Source: Desulfobacteraceae bacterium (GTDB lineage: Bacteria > Desulfobacterota > Desulfobacteria > Desulfobacterales > Desulfobacteraceae). Taken from it: DNA of 22,586 nt. The translations under genes and the position numbers were made by a program. Below are positions 7,855 through 15,331 of the stretch, one piece after another (the stretch's first letter is position 1; each line of letters begins with the position of its first letter). The stretch covers positions 1-22,586 of the forward strand of contig PIVQ01000043.1 of assembly GCA_003354055.1 (NCBI GenBank), given 5' to 3'. The notes beneath the pieces were generated by a model that was not told where the DNA came from, searched no databases, and saw only the letters and a program-made list of their open reading frames with translations.

Positions 7855-9433
7855 TTCTTGGCATCTCCTCTATGATTTCAATAGTTTCAGGTATCATGTA
7901 CTTGGGTATTTTTTTTGCCAGATACCGCTTGATGGGCAGAATGGAACAATCAATATTTTTATGGACCGTGATATAAGCGGCCAGTGACCTGATCCCTCCG
8001 TCATTATCACGCTTCGGAATAACCACGGTTTCCTCCACGCCGGTGTACCCAACCAATGCGGTTTCAACTTCCTGGAGTTCGATCCTAAACCCGGCGCATT
8101 TCACCATCAAATCCCTGCGCCCGATATAGTCATAAGTGCCTTTGCCGATCTGTTCAACGATGTCTCCTGTTCGGTAAAACAGCGAACCTGTGTGTTCCGG
8201 TAGTGGGCTCTTAATAAATATCCGGCTGTTTTTTTCAGGTAGCTTGTAATACCCAGGTGTCACTGTTCCGCCGTTGACACAAAGTTCTCCGGGACTGCCG
8301 TCTGTAACCTGCCGTCCCTGTTCATCCAGAACAACAATTTTAGTACCGTTGCATGCCTGGCCGATGGGGGGCGGTTTGGTCCCAAGGTCACGGTGGGAAA
8401 TCACTTCATGATAGGTGCAGACATTGGTTTCCGTTGGACCGTATAGGTTAAAATATTTTGAATCCGGAAGGTTTTCCATCAGTTGTTTCAGATGCTTGGC
8501 CGGAAATGCTTCTCCAGCGAATATAATATTTTTTAATCGGGACAGTTTTTCAGGTTCGACCTTTCCGTATTTCAATATGGACACCCAGACCGAAGGTACC
8601 GAATACCAGGTTGTAATCCCGTTGTCTGAAATCCAACCAGGGAGGGCTCTGGGATTTTTAGTGATGTGAAAGGGAACCAGGTTTACCCTTGCACCTACTG
8701 CCAGCGCAACAAAGATGTCAAAAACGGAAAGGTCAAAATGAAGGGGGGCATGGCAGGAAAAAATATCATTACACTTAGGATTGAAAAATTCCACGGCCCA
8801 GTTGATAAACGCCATGGCATTGGAATGAAGAATCATCACCCCTTTGGGTATACCGGTGGATCCTGAAGTATAAAGTATATAGGCAAGATCTGATTCTATA
8901 GGATCTTCCCGCAGTTTTACATGACGGGGATAAGAATTATGGTAATAGGTGAACTTGAGGTCGTTACCGTATTGTAATTCAGCGTTCCACTCCACGTCAG
9001 AGTCAGAGGAAAACATAGGATCCGTAAAAATTATGGTTCTGTTTTTCAATAAATCAGGATCCTCTTCTTCCTGGATATGGGCATACAACTTATTCCAGGA
9101 TATTGAATCCGTAATGATGTACCTGGACCGGCTATGCTTTAATAGACTGACAACCCTGGCCATGGGAGAATAATGGGGATCTACCGGAATATAGGATCCA
9201 CAGGCTTTTAAAACGGCAAAAAACGACACGACACTCTCCACTGATTTTTCCAGAAAAACAACGGCTGTCTGTCCCTGTTGGAATCCGAACTCAATCAACA
9301 GAGCGGCTAGCTTTTGGCTTTTAAGATCCAGGGTTTGGTAATTCACGATTTTGTGTTCATCCTGAACGGCTATCCTATCAGGGTAGCGTTCTGCAGAGAC
9401 CTGAAGTATCTGATTTAGAATTCGCATTTTCAT
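7805..9433 (-). CDS. Stand-alone amino-acid adenylation enzyme, probable L-prolyl-AMP ligase
   Basis: This 542-residue enzyme is an NRPS-type adenylation domain without a fused carrier or condensation domain. It should form aminoacyl-AMP and load a free carrier. Motifs are A3 YTSGSTGIPKG (188-198), A4 HFDLSVFDIF (232-241), A5 NLYGPTE (329-335), A7 YRTGD, A8 GRRDLMVKCAGFRIEL and A10 NANGK with Lys531. Aligned to GrsA by eye, the pocket residues are D234 L235 F238 Y277 I304 A306 L330 V338 C339 K531. That resembles the code I recall for proline ligases of pyrrole pathways (DLFYLALVCK-like). Its neighbours, an acyl-CoA-dehydrogenase-like protein and a free carrier, complete the proline-oxidation trio. 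The ATG overlaps the upstream stop (ATGA). Proline specificity is an inference. Confidence 0.85.
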   Translation of the reverse strand: MKMRILNQILQVSAERYPDRIAVQDEHKIVNYQTLDLKSQKLAALLIEFGFQQGQTAVVFLEKSVESVVSFFAVLKACGSYIPVDPHYSPMARVVSLLKHSRSRYIITDSISWNKLYAHIQEEEDPDLLKNRTIIFTDPMFSSDSDVEWNAELQYGNDLKFTYYHNSYPRHVKLREDPIESDLAYILYTSGSTGIPKGVMILHSNAMAFINWAVEFFNPKCNDIFSCHAPLHFDLSVFDIFVALAVGARVNLVPFHITKNPRALPGWISDNGITTWYSVPSVWVSILKYGKVEPEKLSRLKNIIFAGEAFPAKHLKQLMENLPDSKYFNLYGPTETNVCTYHEVISHRDLGTKPPPIGQACNGTKIVVLDEQGRQVTDGSPGELCVNGGTVTPGYYKLPEKNSRIFIKSPLPEHTGSLFYRTGDIVEQIGKGTYDYIGRRDLMVKCAGFRIELQEVETALVGYTGVEETVVIPKRDNDGGIRSLAAYITVHKNIDCSILPIKRYLAKKIPKYMIPETIEIIEEMPRNANGKIDRQNIALCAV

Positions 9434-10569
9434 AATTTCTCACCCATAATAATTTTTTGCATTTCACTGGTTCCCGAATAGATGGTAGCGGACATGGAGT
9501 CTCTGAGCTGCTTCTCAATAATGTTCTCTTTCATGTACCCGTAGGCACCTGAAATCTGAACCGCTTCAAGACTGTTTTTTACCTTGGATTCGGATGTCAT
9601 CAGTTTGAGTTTTGATGCATCTGCAAGATCGCACTTGTTGCGGCCATGGTCCCAGCTGGTTTTATAAAGCATCAGTTGAGAAGCCTCGATCCTCATTTTC
9701 ATTCGAATCAGTTTGTCTGCAACTTTTGAATGCTTGACAATCTTCCGGCCGAATTGTTCCCTTGAATTTGCATGGGCAAGAATAGTCCGGTACTGTTGTT
9801 CCATTGCTCCGATATGATAGGCGCTCATCAGTATCCGCTCCCAGAGCATAGATTCGTTAAAGACAGCCATTCCTCGTTTTTCCTTGCCAAGGCAATAGTT
9901 TTTTTTAACGGTACAATTTTTTAAAACAACCTCGCTCAGGGGAGATGTTCTGAGACCCATTTTTTGAAATACCTGCCCGATGGACATACCAGGATTGTCT
10001 TTTTCAATGATGAAGGCTGAAATATCAAGCATTCGTATACCGCCCGGATGTTTTGCATATACGATCAAAAGGTCTGCCACAGGTGCATTGGTGACAAAAA
10101 TTTTGGTACCGTTTAGCCGGTAGCCATCCTTTTGTGCAACAACCTGGGTGATCATGGCTGATGATTCAGAGCCGGCATTGGCTTCAGTAGTACCATTCCC
10201 GCCAATGTGACTGCCCGAAGCCAGATCAGGAAGAAATTTTCGTTTCTGAAACTCATCACCAAATTGCATAATCGGAATGGCACAGGTACAAATATGGGCG
10301 CAGATTGAAAAGATAAGCCCTTCATCAAGGCAGGTGTACCCTAAGGCTTCAATGGCCAGGGCACAGGTCAGCATATCCTGCCCGGCACCGCCGTATTCTT
10401 CAGGTATGGGAAGCCCATGGATGCCGATATCTCCGCAGAGTTTCCATTTTTCCAAAGGAAACTTTCCTGCTTCATCATCTGCAAATATTGAATTGTTAAA
10501 TCCGTTTCGGTTCAGATCGTAGACAGATCTGCAAACGGCTTTTTGAAATTTGGTTAATTGAAAATCCAT
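9430..10569 (-). CDS. Acyl-CoA dehydrogenase-fold flavoprotein, probable prolyl-carrier dehydrogenase
   Basis: This is a 379-residue FAD enzyme of the acyl-CoA dehydrogenase family. It has the flavin/substrate segment NGTTEANAGSESS (125-137), NGTKIFVTNA (153-162), the REQFGRKI motif, and a C-terminal GAYGYM...IYSGTSEMQ region. The medium-chain-type catalytic glutamate position (IYEGT) is Ser. Glu244 in the MLWER segment can be the base instead, as in isovaleryl-CoA dehydrogenase and, as I recall, the prolyl-ACP oxidase AnaB. With the adjacent adenylation enzyme and free carrier, the likely substrate is prolyl-S-carrier, oxidised to pyrroline or pyrrole. In an anaerobe electrons would probably go to an electron transfer flavoprotein, which is not encoded here. 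The start has AGGAGAGG upstream, and 27 bases separate it from the DXS-like gene. Confidence 0.87.
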   Translation of the reverse strand: MDFQLTKFQKAVCRSVYDLNRNGFNNSIFADDEAGKFPLEKWKLCGDIGIHGLPIPEEYGGAGQDMLTCALAIEALGYTCLDEGLIFSICAHICTCAIPIMQFGDEFQKRKFLPDLASGSHIGGNGTTEANAGSESSAMITQVVAQKDGYRLNGTKIFVTNAPVADLLIVYAKHPGGIRMLDISAFIIEKDNPGMSIGQVFQKMGLRTSPLSEVVLKNCTVKKNYCLGKEKRGMAVFNESMLWERILMSAYHIGAMEQQYRTILAHANSREQFGRKIVKHSKVADKLIRMKMRIEASQLMLYKTSWDHGRNKCDLADASKLKLMTSESKVKNSLEAVQISGAYGYMKENIIEKQLRDSMSATIYSGTSEMQKIIMGEKL

Positions 10570-10596
10570 TGTATACCTCTCCTGTGATCAGACCGT

Positions 10597-12333
10597 TCAG
10601 GTCCTCATGAATTTTTTGAATGCGTCAATAAGGTCGGTGTGGGTCATGCCGGAATCATGATAAACTTCATCCCATTCGGCACTGTCGATAAATGCAGATG
10701 GCGGGCAGATGATTTGCGCTTTGCATTTGATTTGATTCTCTTTGAGAACTGAGAGTATCCCCTCTCCGACACCGCCTTCTTTCACACCCTCCTCAAGCAC
10801 GATCAGCCGGCCGGTTTTCCTGACACTTTTCAGCAAAGATTCATAATCAAAAGGGATAAGAAAACGGGGATAAAAGATTTCAACACCGGTGTCGGCAAAT
10901 GTCTCTTTGATATGAAATGCTGCCCTGAATAACGATCCTACGGGAACGATAGTCACATCTTTCCCTCGACATAGAAATTCTCCTTTTCCGGTATTCAGAG
11001 ATGTTTCCCGTTCCGGGACGCAATTTTCAGTGGCAGCATGGATAAATACAGGTCCCTGATCGCGGGTTACGGCCCAATCCATCATTTTTACAAGTTCATC
11101 CGGCCCCATTGGATGCACAAGGGTCATATTCGGGATGGTTCTCAGGGCGCTGATATCAAAATATGCCTGATGTGTGGGACAGCTTGATGCCCTGATACCT
11201 GGAAAGCAGATAAATACGACCAGCGGAATATTCTGGATACAAAGATCAAATATCTGGTCATAGCACCTTGGAATGAAAAAAGAGGCGATATTCATAATGA
11301 CTTTACTGCCGGCCAGCCGAAGCGCACTTGAAAAGGTCATGCAGTGCTGTTCGTTGATACCGGTATCAATCACACGGTCCGGACAGGTCTGCTTTACCGC
11401 TTTCAATCCGCCCATCATATAGGCCGGAGACGTGAAATAGATATCCGGATACAGGGTTAAGTATTCAATGCAACGTCCGGAAAACGCCTCCAGCAGATTC
11501 ATGGCATCGTGAAACCATCTTTGCTCCGGTGCGGCAAGTTCTCCTGTTTCTCTGTTGAATGGAACAAAAACATGGTGAAATACAGAAGGATTTTCCTCAG
11601 CCGGCCGGTATCCTTTTCCCTTGATCGTATTAATGTGCATAAAAACCGGCGTTTTAATTTCTTTGATTTTCTCAAGCCGGTCTGCGAGCGCCTCGGCATC
11701 ATGTCCGTCATACGGACCGAAATAGGTAAATTTCAAACTTTCCGCAAAGGCCCGCAGGGTTGTTCCGTCTGAAAGGGCACCCACGTTTTCATCGATAGAC
11801 CAGTTGTTTTGGTTCAGCACTACCAGTATATTTGCCTTAAGATCTCCGGCATGATTCAAGCCCTCGTATATCTCACCGCTGGTCAGGGAGCCGTCACCCA
11901 AAAAGGCAACGGCCTTTGACCCGGGATTATTAACCGCATACCCTAAAGCAGCTGATACGGAGGTGCCGCTGTGCCCGGTTGTAAAGTGGTCAAAACTGCT
12001 TTCGTGAATACTGGGATATCTAGTAAGGCCGCCTTTTTTACCCAATGAAAAAAATGTGTCCTTTCTCCCGGTCAGGATTTTATACGGTTGGTATTGCTGA
12101 CCGATATCAAACACGATCCTGTCTTTTTCAAAATTAAATACACGGCAGAGGGCAAGGATAATTTCAACCGTTCCAAGATTGGACGCCATAGGTCCACCAA
12201 ATTGAGCGGCCCGTTCTATGATCATCTCTCTGATGTCGTGTGCAATCATATCCAGCGGCAACGTCTCCAACGGGCTTAGTTCCATCACCTCTACTTCATC
12301 CGGCTCTAGTATTTCCAATTCATTTGAGCTCAT
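10597..12333 (-). CDS. DXS-like thiamine-diphosphate enzyme, probably not a true DXS
   Basis: This protein has the transketolase/DXS layout: ASNLGTVE near the N-terminus, the ThDP motif LGDGS (145-149) to LNQNN (173-177), ENVGALS, KGKGYRPAEE, Glu328 in NEQH (cofactor activation), Arg356 and His388. Several DXS substrate residues are changed by visual alignment to E. coli DXS. The His of GHFASGLG is Pro48, and the GHQAYPHK histidines are Gln and Tyr. The DRAG arginine is Phe377, the Asp of DGxTH is Ser, and the phosphate-binding YPRG reads HAAT. About 45 residues after ENVGAL are missing. It probably transfers a pyruvate-derived two-carbon unit to another acceptor. It is the first gene of the operon. 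I start it at ATG 12333 (578 aa), which has AAAGGA seven bases upstream, rather than at the in-frame TTG 12360. Confidence 0.88.
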   Translation of the reverse strand: MSSNELEILEPDEVEVMELSPLETLPLDMIAHDIREMIIERAAQFGGPMASNLGTVEIILALCRVFNFEKDRIVFDIGQQYQPYKILTGRKDTFFSLGKKGGLTRYPSIHESSFDHFTTGHSGTSVSAALGYAVNNPGSKAVAFLGDGSLTSGEIYEGLNHAGDLKANILVVLNQNNWSIDENVGALSDGTTLRAFAESLKFTYFGPYDGHDAEALADRLEKIKEIKTPVFMHINTIKGKGYRPAEENPSVFHHVFVPFNRETGELAAPEQRWFHDAMNLLEAFSGRCIEYLTLYPDIYFTSPAYMMGGLKAVKQTCPDRVIDTGINEQHCMTFSSALRLAGSKVIMNIASFFIPRCYDQIFDLCIQNIPLVVFICFPGIRASSCPTHQAYFDISALRTIPNMTLVHPMGPDELVKMMDWAVTRDQGPVFIHAATENCVPERETSLNTGKGEFLCRGKDVTIVPVGSLFRAAFHIKETFADTGVEIFYPRFLIPFDYESLLKSVRKTGRLIVLEEGVKEGGVGEGILSVLKENQIKCKAQIICPPSAFIDSAEWDEVYHDSGMTHTDLIDAFKKFMRT

Positions 12334-12572
12334 ATGTATGTCCTTTATGTGTTGTGGCAACCTGAACTATCCATAATCCTAAGTTTTAGTTTTATGGCAT
12401 CTGTCAGCCGCCATTTGATTTTCACCTGCCTGATACCGGTTCTCTTAAGTCCAAGGAACTTGGAACCAAAAAAACTGGTTTGGAAATTTTTGAATCTGCC
12501 TCATGAATCTTAATGGACAGAAATTGAAAATTATATCTTCAGATGTTTTTATCTGAAGTTTATCCATGAGTG

Positions 12573-12592
12573 CTTAATCAATATCTGTGCCA
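12573..12592 (-). promoter_or_regulatory. Candidate sigma-54-type (-24/-12) promoter of the biosynthetic operon
   Basis: Read on the minus strand the element is TGGCAC-N5-TTGATTAAG. The -24 half matches the sigma-54 consensus TGGCAC exactly and the GG-to-G spacing is right, but the near-invariant GC at -12 is GA. The same variant with the same spacing occurs at 20925-20944. An activator-type palindrome lies 100 bases upstream, a usual distance for a sigma-54 enhancer. Confidence 0.5.
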
Positions 12593-12691
12593 GGCAAAAT
12601 CGCTAAATTTTTCAATGACTTACAAAAGAGACTATTGTGAGGGGTGCGGTATGCCGCACAAAAGCGGTGCCCAATACCATTCCTGAAGTTG

Positions 12692-12713
12692 TAAGTGCCG
12701 TATTCTGCACTTA
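12692..12713. promoter_or_regulatory. Palindromic operator TAAGTGC-N8-GCACTTA, copy 1
   Basis: This is a perfect 7-bp inverted repeat with an 8-base centre (CGTATTCT). The same arms and almost the same centre (CGTATTTA) occur at 21044-21067. Both copies sit between a sigma-54 activator gene and a divergent operon, so this is probably the activators' binding site. It lies about 60 bases from the remnant start codon at 12775 and could also control the regulator's own gene. Confidence 0.75.
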
Positions 12714-12774
12714 TCGTAATATCCCGGCAATCAGAAGACGTTATCCGCCGGTGCTTTTTTTTCAGGAGAACAAA

Positions 12775-12813
12775 ATGCGGGTTGAAGACCTGATATTATT
12801 AAGGAGGCTGTAA
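12775..12813 (+). pseudogene. 12-codon remnant of the original N-terminus of regulator A (or a leader peptide)
   Basis: ATG at 12775 with a CAGGAGAA site upstream encodes MRVEDLILLRRL and stops with TAA at 12811. It lines up with the first residues of the paralogous regulator at 21145 (MNLEDMIFFQQA), whose GAF domain follows directly. The likeliest reading is that a deletion removed the GAF-coding part of this regulator and left its old start as a short ORF. It now overlaps the ribosome binding site (AAGGAGG, 12801-12807) of the gene at 12819, so it could still act as a coupled leader peptide. Confidence 0.6.
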
Positions 12814-12818
12814 TATAT

Positions 12819-13958
12819 ATGGAGACTTATGTAATTGAATCTTTTGCCGCACAGATACAGAACCGGCCTGATGATCAAACTGCAGGCCCTATAATCGGGA
12901 CCGATATGCCAAAATCCGTCTTCTATTCATCATCGAAAGACGAGGTGATCGGCCAAGACCGTGGATTAAAGCAGGTGATGAAAATGGTTAATCAGGTTTC
13001 CTCCCTTTCAAGTCAGGTGCTTCTTCTCGGAGAGACAGGTGTTGGAAAAGAGGTGATTGCAGATGCCATTCACCATGCCTCACCCAGAGCCGCCAACGCA
13101 TTTATAAAGGTTAACTGCGGGGCCATTCCGGGTGACCTCATTGATAGTGAATTTTTCGGTCATGAGCGGGGTGCATTTACCGGGGCTGTCAGGAAAAAAA
13201 AAGGATGGTTCGAACGGGCAGACAAGGGCACACTCTTTTTGGATGAAATCGGGGAACTGTCCCTTCAGGCACAGGTTAGGCTTCTACGGGTGCTTCAATT
13301 TAAAAAAGTTGAACGTGTCGGCAATGCATCGCCGGTTCCCGTTGATATCAGGGTCATTGCCGCCACCCACCAGAACCTTGAAAAAATGGTCGAGGACGGC
13401 AGGTTCAGAAAGGACCTCTGGTTTCGGCTGAATGTATTTCCCATTCTAATTCCCGCTCTTCGTGACAGGAAAACCGATATTCCGGACCTTGTCCGTTTTT
13501 TGATCCAAAGGAAAACAAAAGAGTTGGGCATTCCAGCTCCCCCCTACCCCACACGTGCCTCCGTTGAACAACTCATAGCATATGCGTGGCCAGGCAATGT
13601 AAGAGAACTTGAAAATATTATTGAACGGGCTCTGATTCAGAACCATGCCGCTCCGGCCAGCACCCCACTCAACTTTCAAATCCGGAATGTATTTCGATTT
13701 CATAAGACTTCCGATGCCAATCACGAGATTGCGAATGCCGTCCACGGTATTGTGGATGCTGTCCACGGTATTCCGGATCTAAACCTGGAGAGTAACATGC
13801 GATGCCTCATTCAAAAGGCCCTTGTGGCTTCCGGGGGCAAGGTAAAAGGTAAACAGGGAGCCGCTGCCCTACTGGGTATAAATCCCAGTACCCTTCGGTA
13901 TCGTATGAATAAAATGGGGATACCCTTCGGCAGATCGTCGAAAGCTTCAACCGTTTAA
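12819..13958 (+). CDS. Sigma-54-dependent activator lacking a sensor domain (regulator A)
   Basis: This is a bacterial enhancer-binding protein of 379 residues. After about 40 poorly conserved residues comes the AAA+ ATPase domain: Walker A GETGVGKE (71-78), the sigma-54 contact loop GAFTGA (118-123), Walker B GTLFLDEIGE (137-146) and WPGNVRELEN (257-266). A linker with a tandem heptad (NAVHGIV, DAVHGIP) precedes a Fis-type helix-turn-helix (about 330-366). It is close to regulator B at 21145 in the ATPase domain but has no GAF domain, so it may be constitutively active or controlled by expression or partners. AAGGAGG at 12801-12807 supports the start. It is divergent from the biosynthetic operon, its likely target, and ends 7 bases from the convergent export operon. 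Confidence 0.93.
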   Translation: METYVIESFAAQIQNRPDDQTAGPIIGTDMPKSVFYSSSKDEVIGQDRGLKQVMKMVNQVSSLSSQVLLLGETGVGKEVIADAIHHASPRAANAFIKVNCGAIPGDLIDSEFFGHERGAFTGAVRKKKGWFERADKGTLFLDEIGELSLQAQVRLLRVLQFKKVERVGNASPVPVDIRVIAATHQNLEKMVEDGRFRKDLWFRLNVFPILIPALRDRKTDIPDLVRFLIQRKTKELGIPAPPYPTRASVEQLIAYAWPGNVRELENIIERALIQNHAAPASTPLNFQIRNVFRFHKTSDANHEIANAVHGIVDAVHGIPDLNLESNMRCLIQKALVASGGKVKGKQGAAALLGINPSTLRYRMNKMGIPFGRSSKASTV

Positions 13959-13965
13959 AGAGACT

Positions 13966-15330
13966 TTATGAAAAGAACCACTTGAATTGGAGAAACACCA
14001 TGTCGTTTTGTTTAATTGCCTCATAAAACCTACTTTCTCCGCCGTGATACAGCACAGCTCCCCCTCTTACGCTGATGTTGTCCGTAACATCATATTCAAC
14101 TTCCAAGCGTTGAAACGAACCGTCGTTAAAGTTTTTTTCCGAGAAGCCGGCCAAAAAAACAAAATGAAGGGTTTCATTTAAAAACTGCCTTTTAACTCTA
14201 AAGGCGGACTCTACATAATCCTGTTTAGCGTAGTCCGGTGCAAGGGAGAGTTCCGATTGATAGGAAATTATATGGGTATTTTTAATTTCACCGGTAATTG
14301 TTGTATCTTTGAGCCCTGCGTACTCCACCCCGAAAAGTGTTTTAAGCTTTGACTTATCCTCATCAGGCACAGCGGAAAAACGGACACCGTCAAACCAGGC
14401 AACCTCCGTCTTAACCAGCAGGTTACCAAAGGCCGCTGTCCAAACACCGCCAAGCATCCACACCTTGGGATACTGGTAGGTTCCGTTTTCATTCAGATAG
14501 GCTGCATCATCAAAGACCCTGGCAACATGTAATGAGGCATCCCAGCCGTCAAATTGTCTTGATAGCTTGCCCCCGTACTGGGTATTTTCAAGACTGCTGC
14601 TCTTCTCGTTATAGTTAGACGGCCCGCTTCCCACATAAAAAGGGCTGCCGCATTCAGGCCGTTTGTCATAGCGGACCTCGTGAACAAGAAGGGTGGTAAG
14701 TATAAGTTCCCTTGAATAAAAATCCATGCGTGTCATTGCCGCAGCCAGACGTAAATCCTCGATATCCGTCATGCCGAAGCGTCTTCTGTCAATGGGGTTT
14801 ATCACATCAACCACCCTAAGGCTTTCAGAGGTTCCCCAGGCAACAATCTGTCTGCCGATACTCATATCCATCCATGGTGCCAGGCTCTTTTCAATATAAA
14901 AGTCCTGTACGTCAGCTTCGGTTTCAGAATCCGACAGATAGGCATCTGTATAGTTTTCCCGGCCGTTTATCCGGAAGGCAAAATCATGGCTGAGATTGGC
15001 CTGTCCTACAAAATCCCACTCCCAGGCAAACTTAAGTTTTAGATTCAGCTCAAGTTCAGCTTTCAGTTCTCCAAGCTTTCCCCCGTAATTCCGGCACTCG
15101 GTGTTATCCGGGTCAGAGGTGAATAAGGCTGATGAAAAGATGACCTTACCGTAAAATTCTGTATTCCGGTCAGTGAGATCAGCCTCATCCGCCTCTGTAT
15201 TGATCTGCAAATCCAATTCTTCTGTGTCAAAACCCTCCAGAGCATCTTCCACTGGAACGTTATTCCCCAGGACGACACCAGGTATGATGACGCACAGAAA
15301 AACGATCAGGGCTGCTGAGGATTTATACAC
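13966..15330 (-). CDS. DUF1302-like outer-membrane beta-barrel protein
   Basis: This is a predicted outer-membrane protein of 454 residues. A signal peptide covers about residues 1-22 (hydrophobic core then VVLG). The mature part alternates beta-strand-like segments and ends in Phe (QFKWFFS), with an aromatic residue close to the terminus as in many barrels. The block GRQIVAWGTSESLRVVDVIN followed by DRRRFGMTDIEDLR is typical of DUF1302 proteins, which are often encoded beside MMPL transporters and LolA-like or DUF1329 proteins. The start is GTG at 15330, with GAAGGGG seven bases upstream. An overlapping ATG at 15332 is out of frame. It lies one base after the LolA-like gene, so the two are coupled. 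The inferred role is the outer-membrane end of hydrophobic product export. Confidence 0.8.
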   Translation of the reverse strand: MYKSSAALIVFLCVIIPGVVLGNNVPVEDALEGFDTEELDLQINTEADEADLTDRNTEFYGKVIFSSALFTSDPDNTECRNYGGKLGELKAELELNLKLKFAWEWDFVGQANLSHDFAFRINGRENYTDAYLSDSETEADVQDFYIEKSLAPWMDMSIGRQIVAWGTSESLRVVDVINPIDRRRFGMTDIEDLRLAAAMTRMDFYSRELILTTLLVHEVRYDKRPECGSPFYVGSGPSNYNEKSSSLENTQYGGKLSRQFDGWDASLHVARVFDDAAYLNENGTYQYPKVWMLGGVWTAAFGNLLVKTEVAWFDGVRFSAVPDEDKSKLKTLFGVEYAGLKDTTITGEIKNTHIISYQSELSLAPDYAKQDYVESAFRVKRQFLNETLHFVFLAGFSEKNFNDGSFQRLEVEYDVTDNISVRGGAVLYHGGESRFYEAIKQNDMVFLQFKWFFS

Positions 15331-15331
15331 A

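Larger units (their letters stand above)
12334..12774. promoter_or_regulatory. Divergent control region of the biosynthetic operon and regulator A
   Basis: This stretch of about 440 bases has no full gene. From the operon side it holds an inferred leader of about 230 bases with small hairpins (CCAAG/CTTGG at 12451-12463, AACCA/TGGTT at 12464-12480, CTTCAGAT/ATCTGAAG at 12537-12558), a -24/-12-like element at 12573-12592, a GTGCGG/CCGCAC hairpin at 12644-12659 and the palindrome at 12692-12713. Its layout and part of its sequence match the region at 20857-21144, which suggests the two came from one duplicated cassette. Confidence 0.7.

Noticed and set aside
7805..9433. Fragment of a larger nonribosomal peptide synthetase
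   Set aside because: The enzyme is complete from its N-terminus to the A10 lysine and ends cleanly. No condensation, carrier or thioesterase domain is adjacent, so it is a stand-alone ligase.
10597..12360. Housekeeping 1-deoxy-D-xylulose-5-phosphate synthase starting at TTG 12360
   Set aside because: Key DXS substrate residues are replaced and a segment is missing, and the operon is not an isoprenoid one. The ATG at 12333 has a well-placed AAAGGA site, which the TTG lacks.
13959..13965. Terminator between the convergent regulator A and DUF1302-like genes
   Set aside because: Only seven bases separate the stops and no hairpin with a T-run was seen. Any termination signal must lie inside the coding ends.
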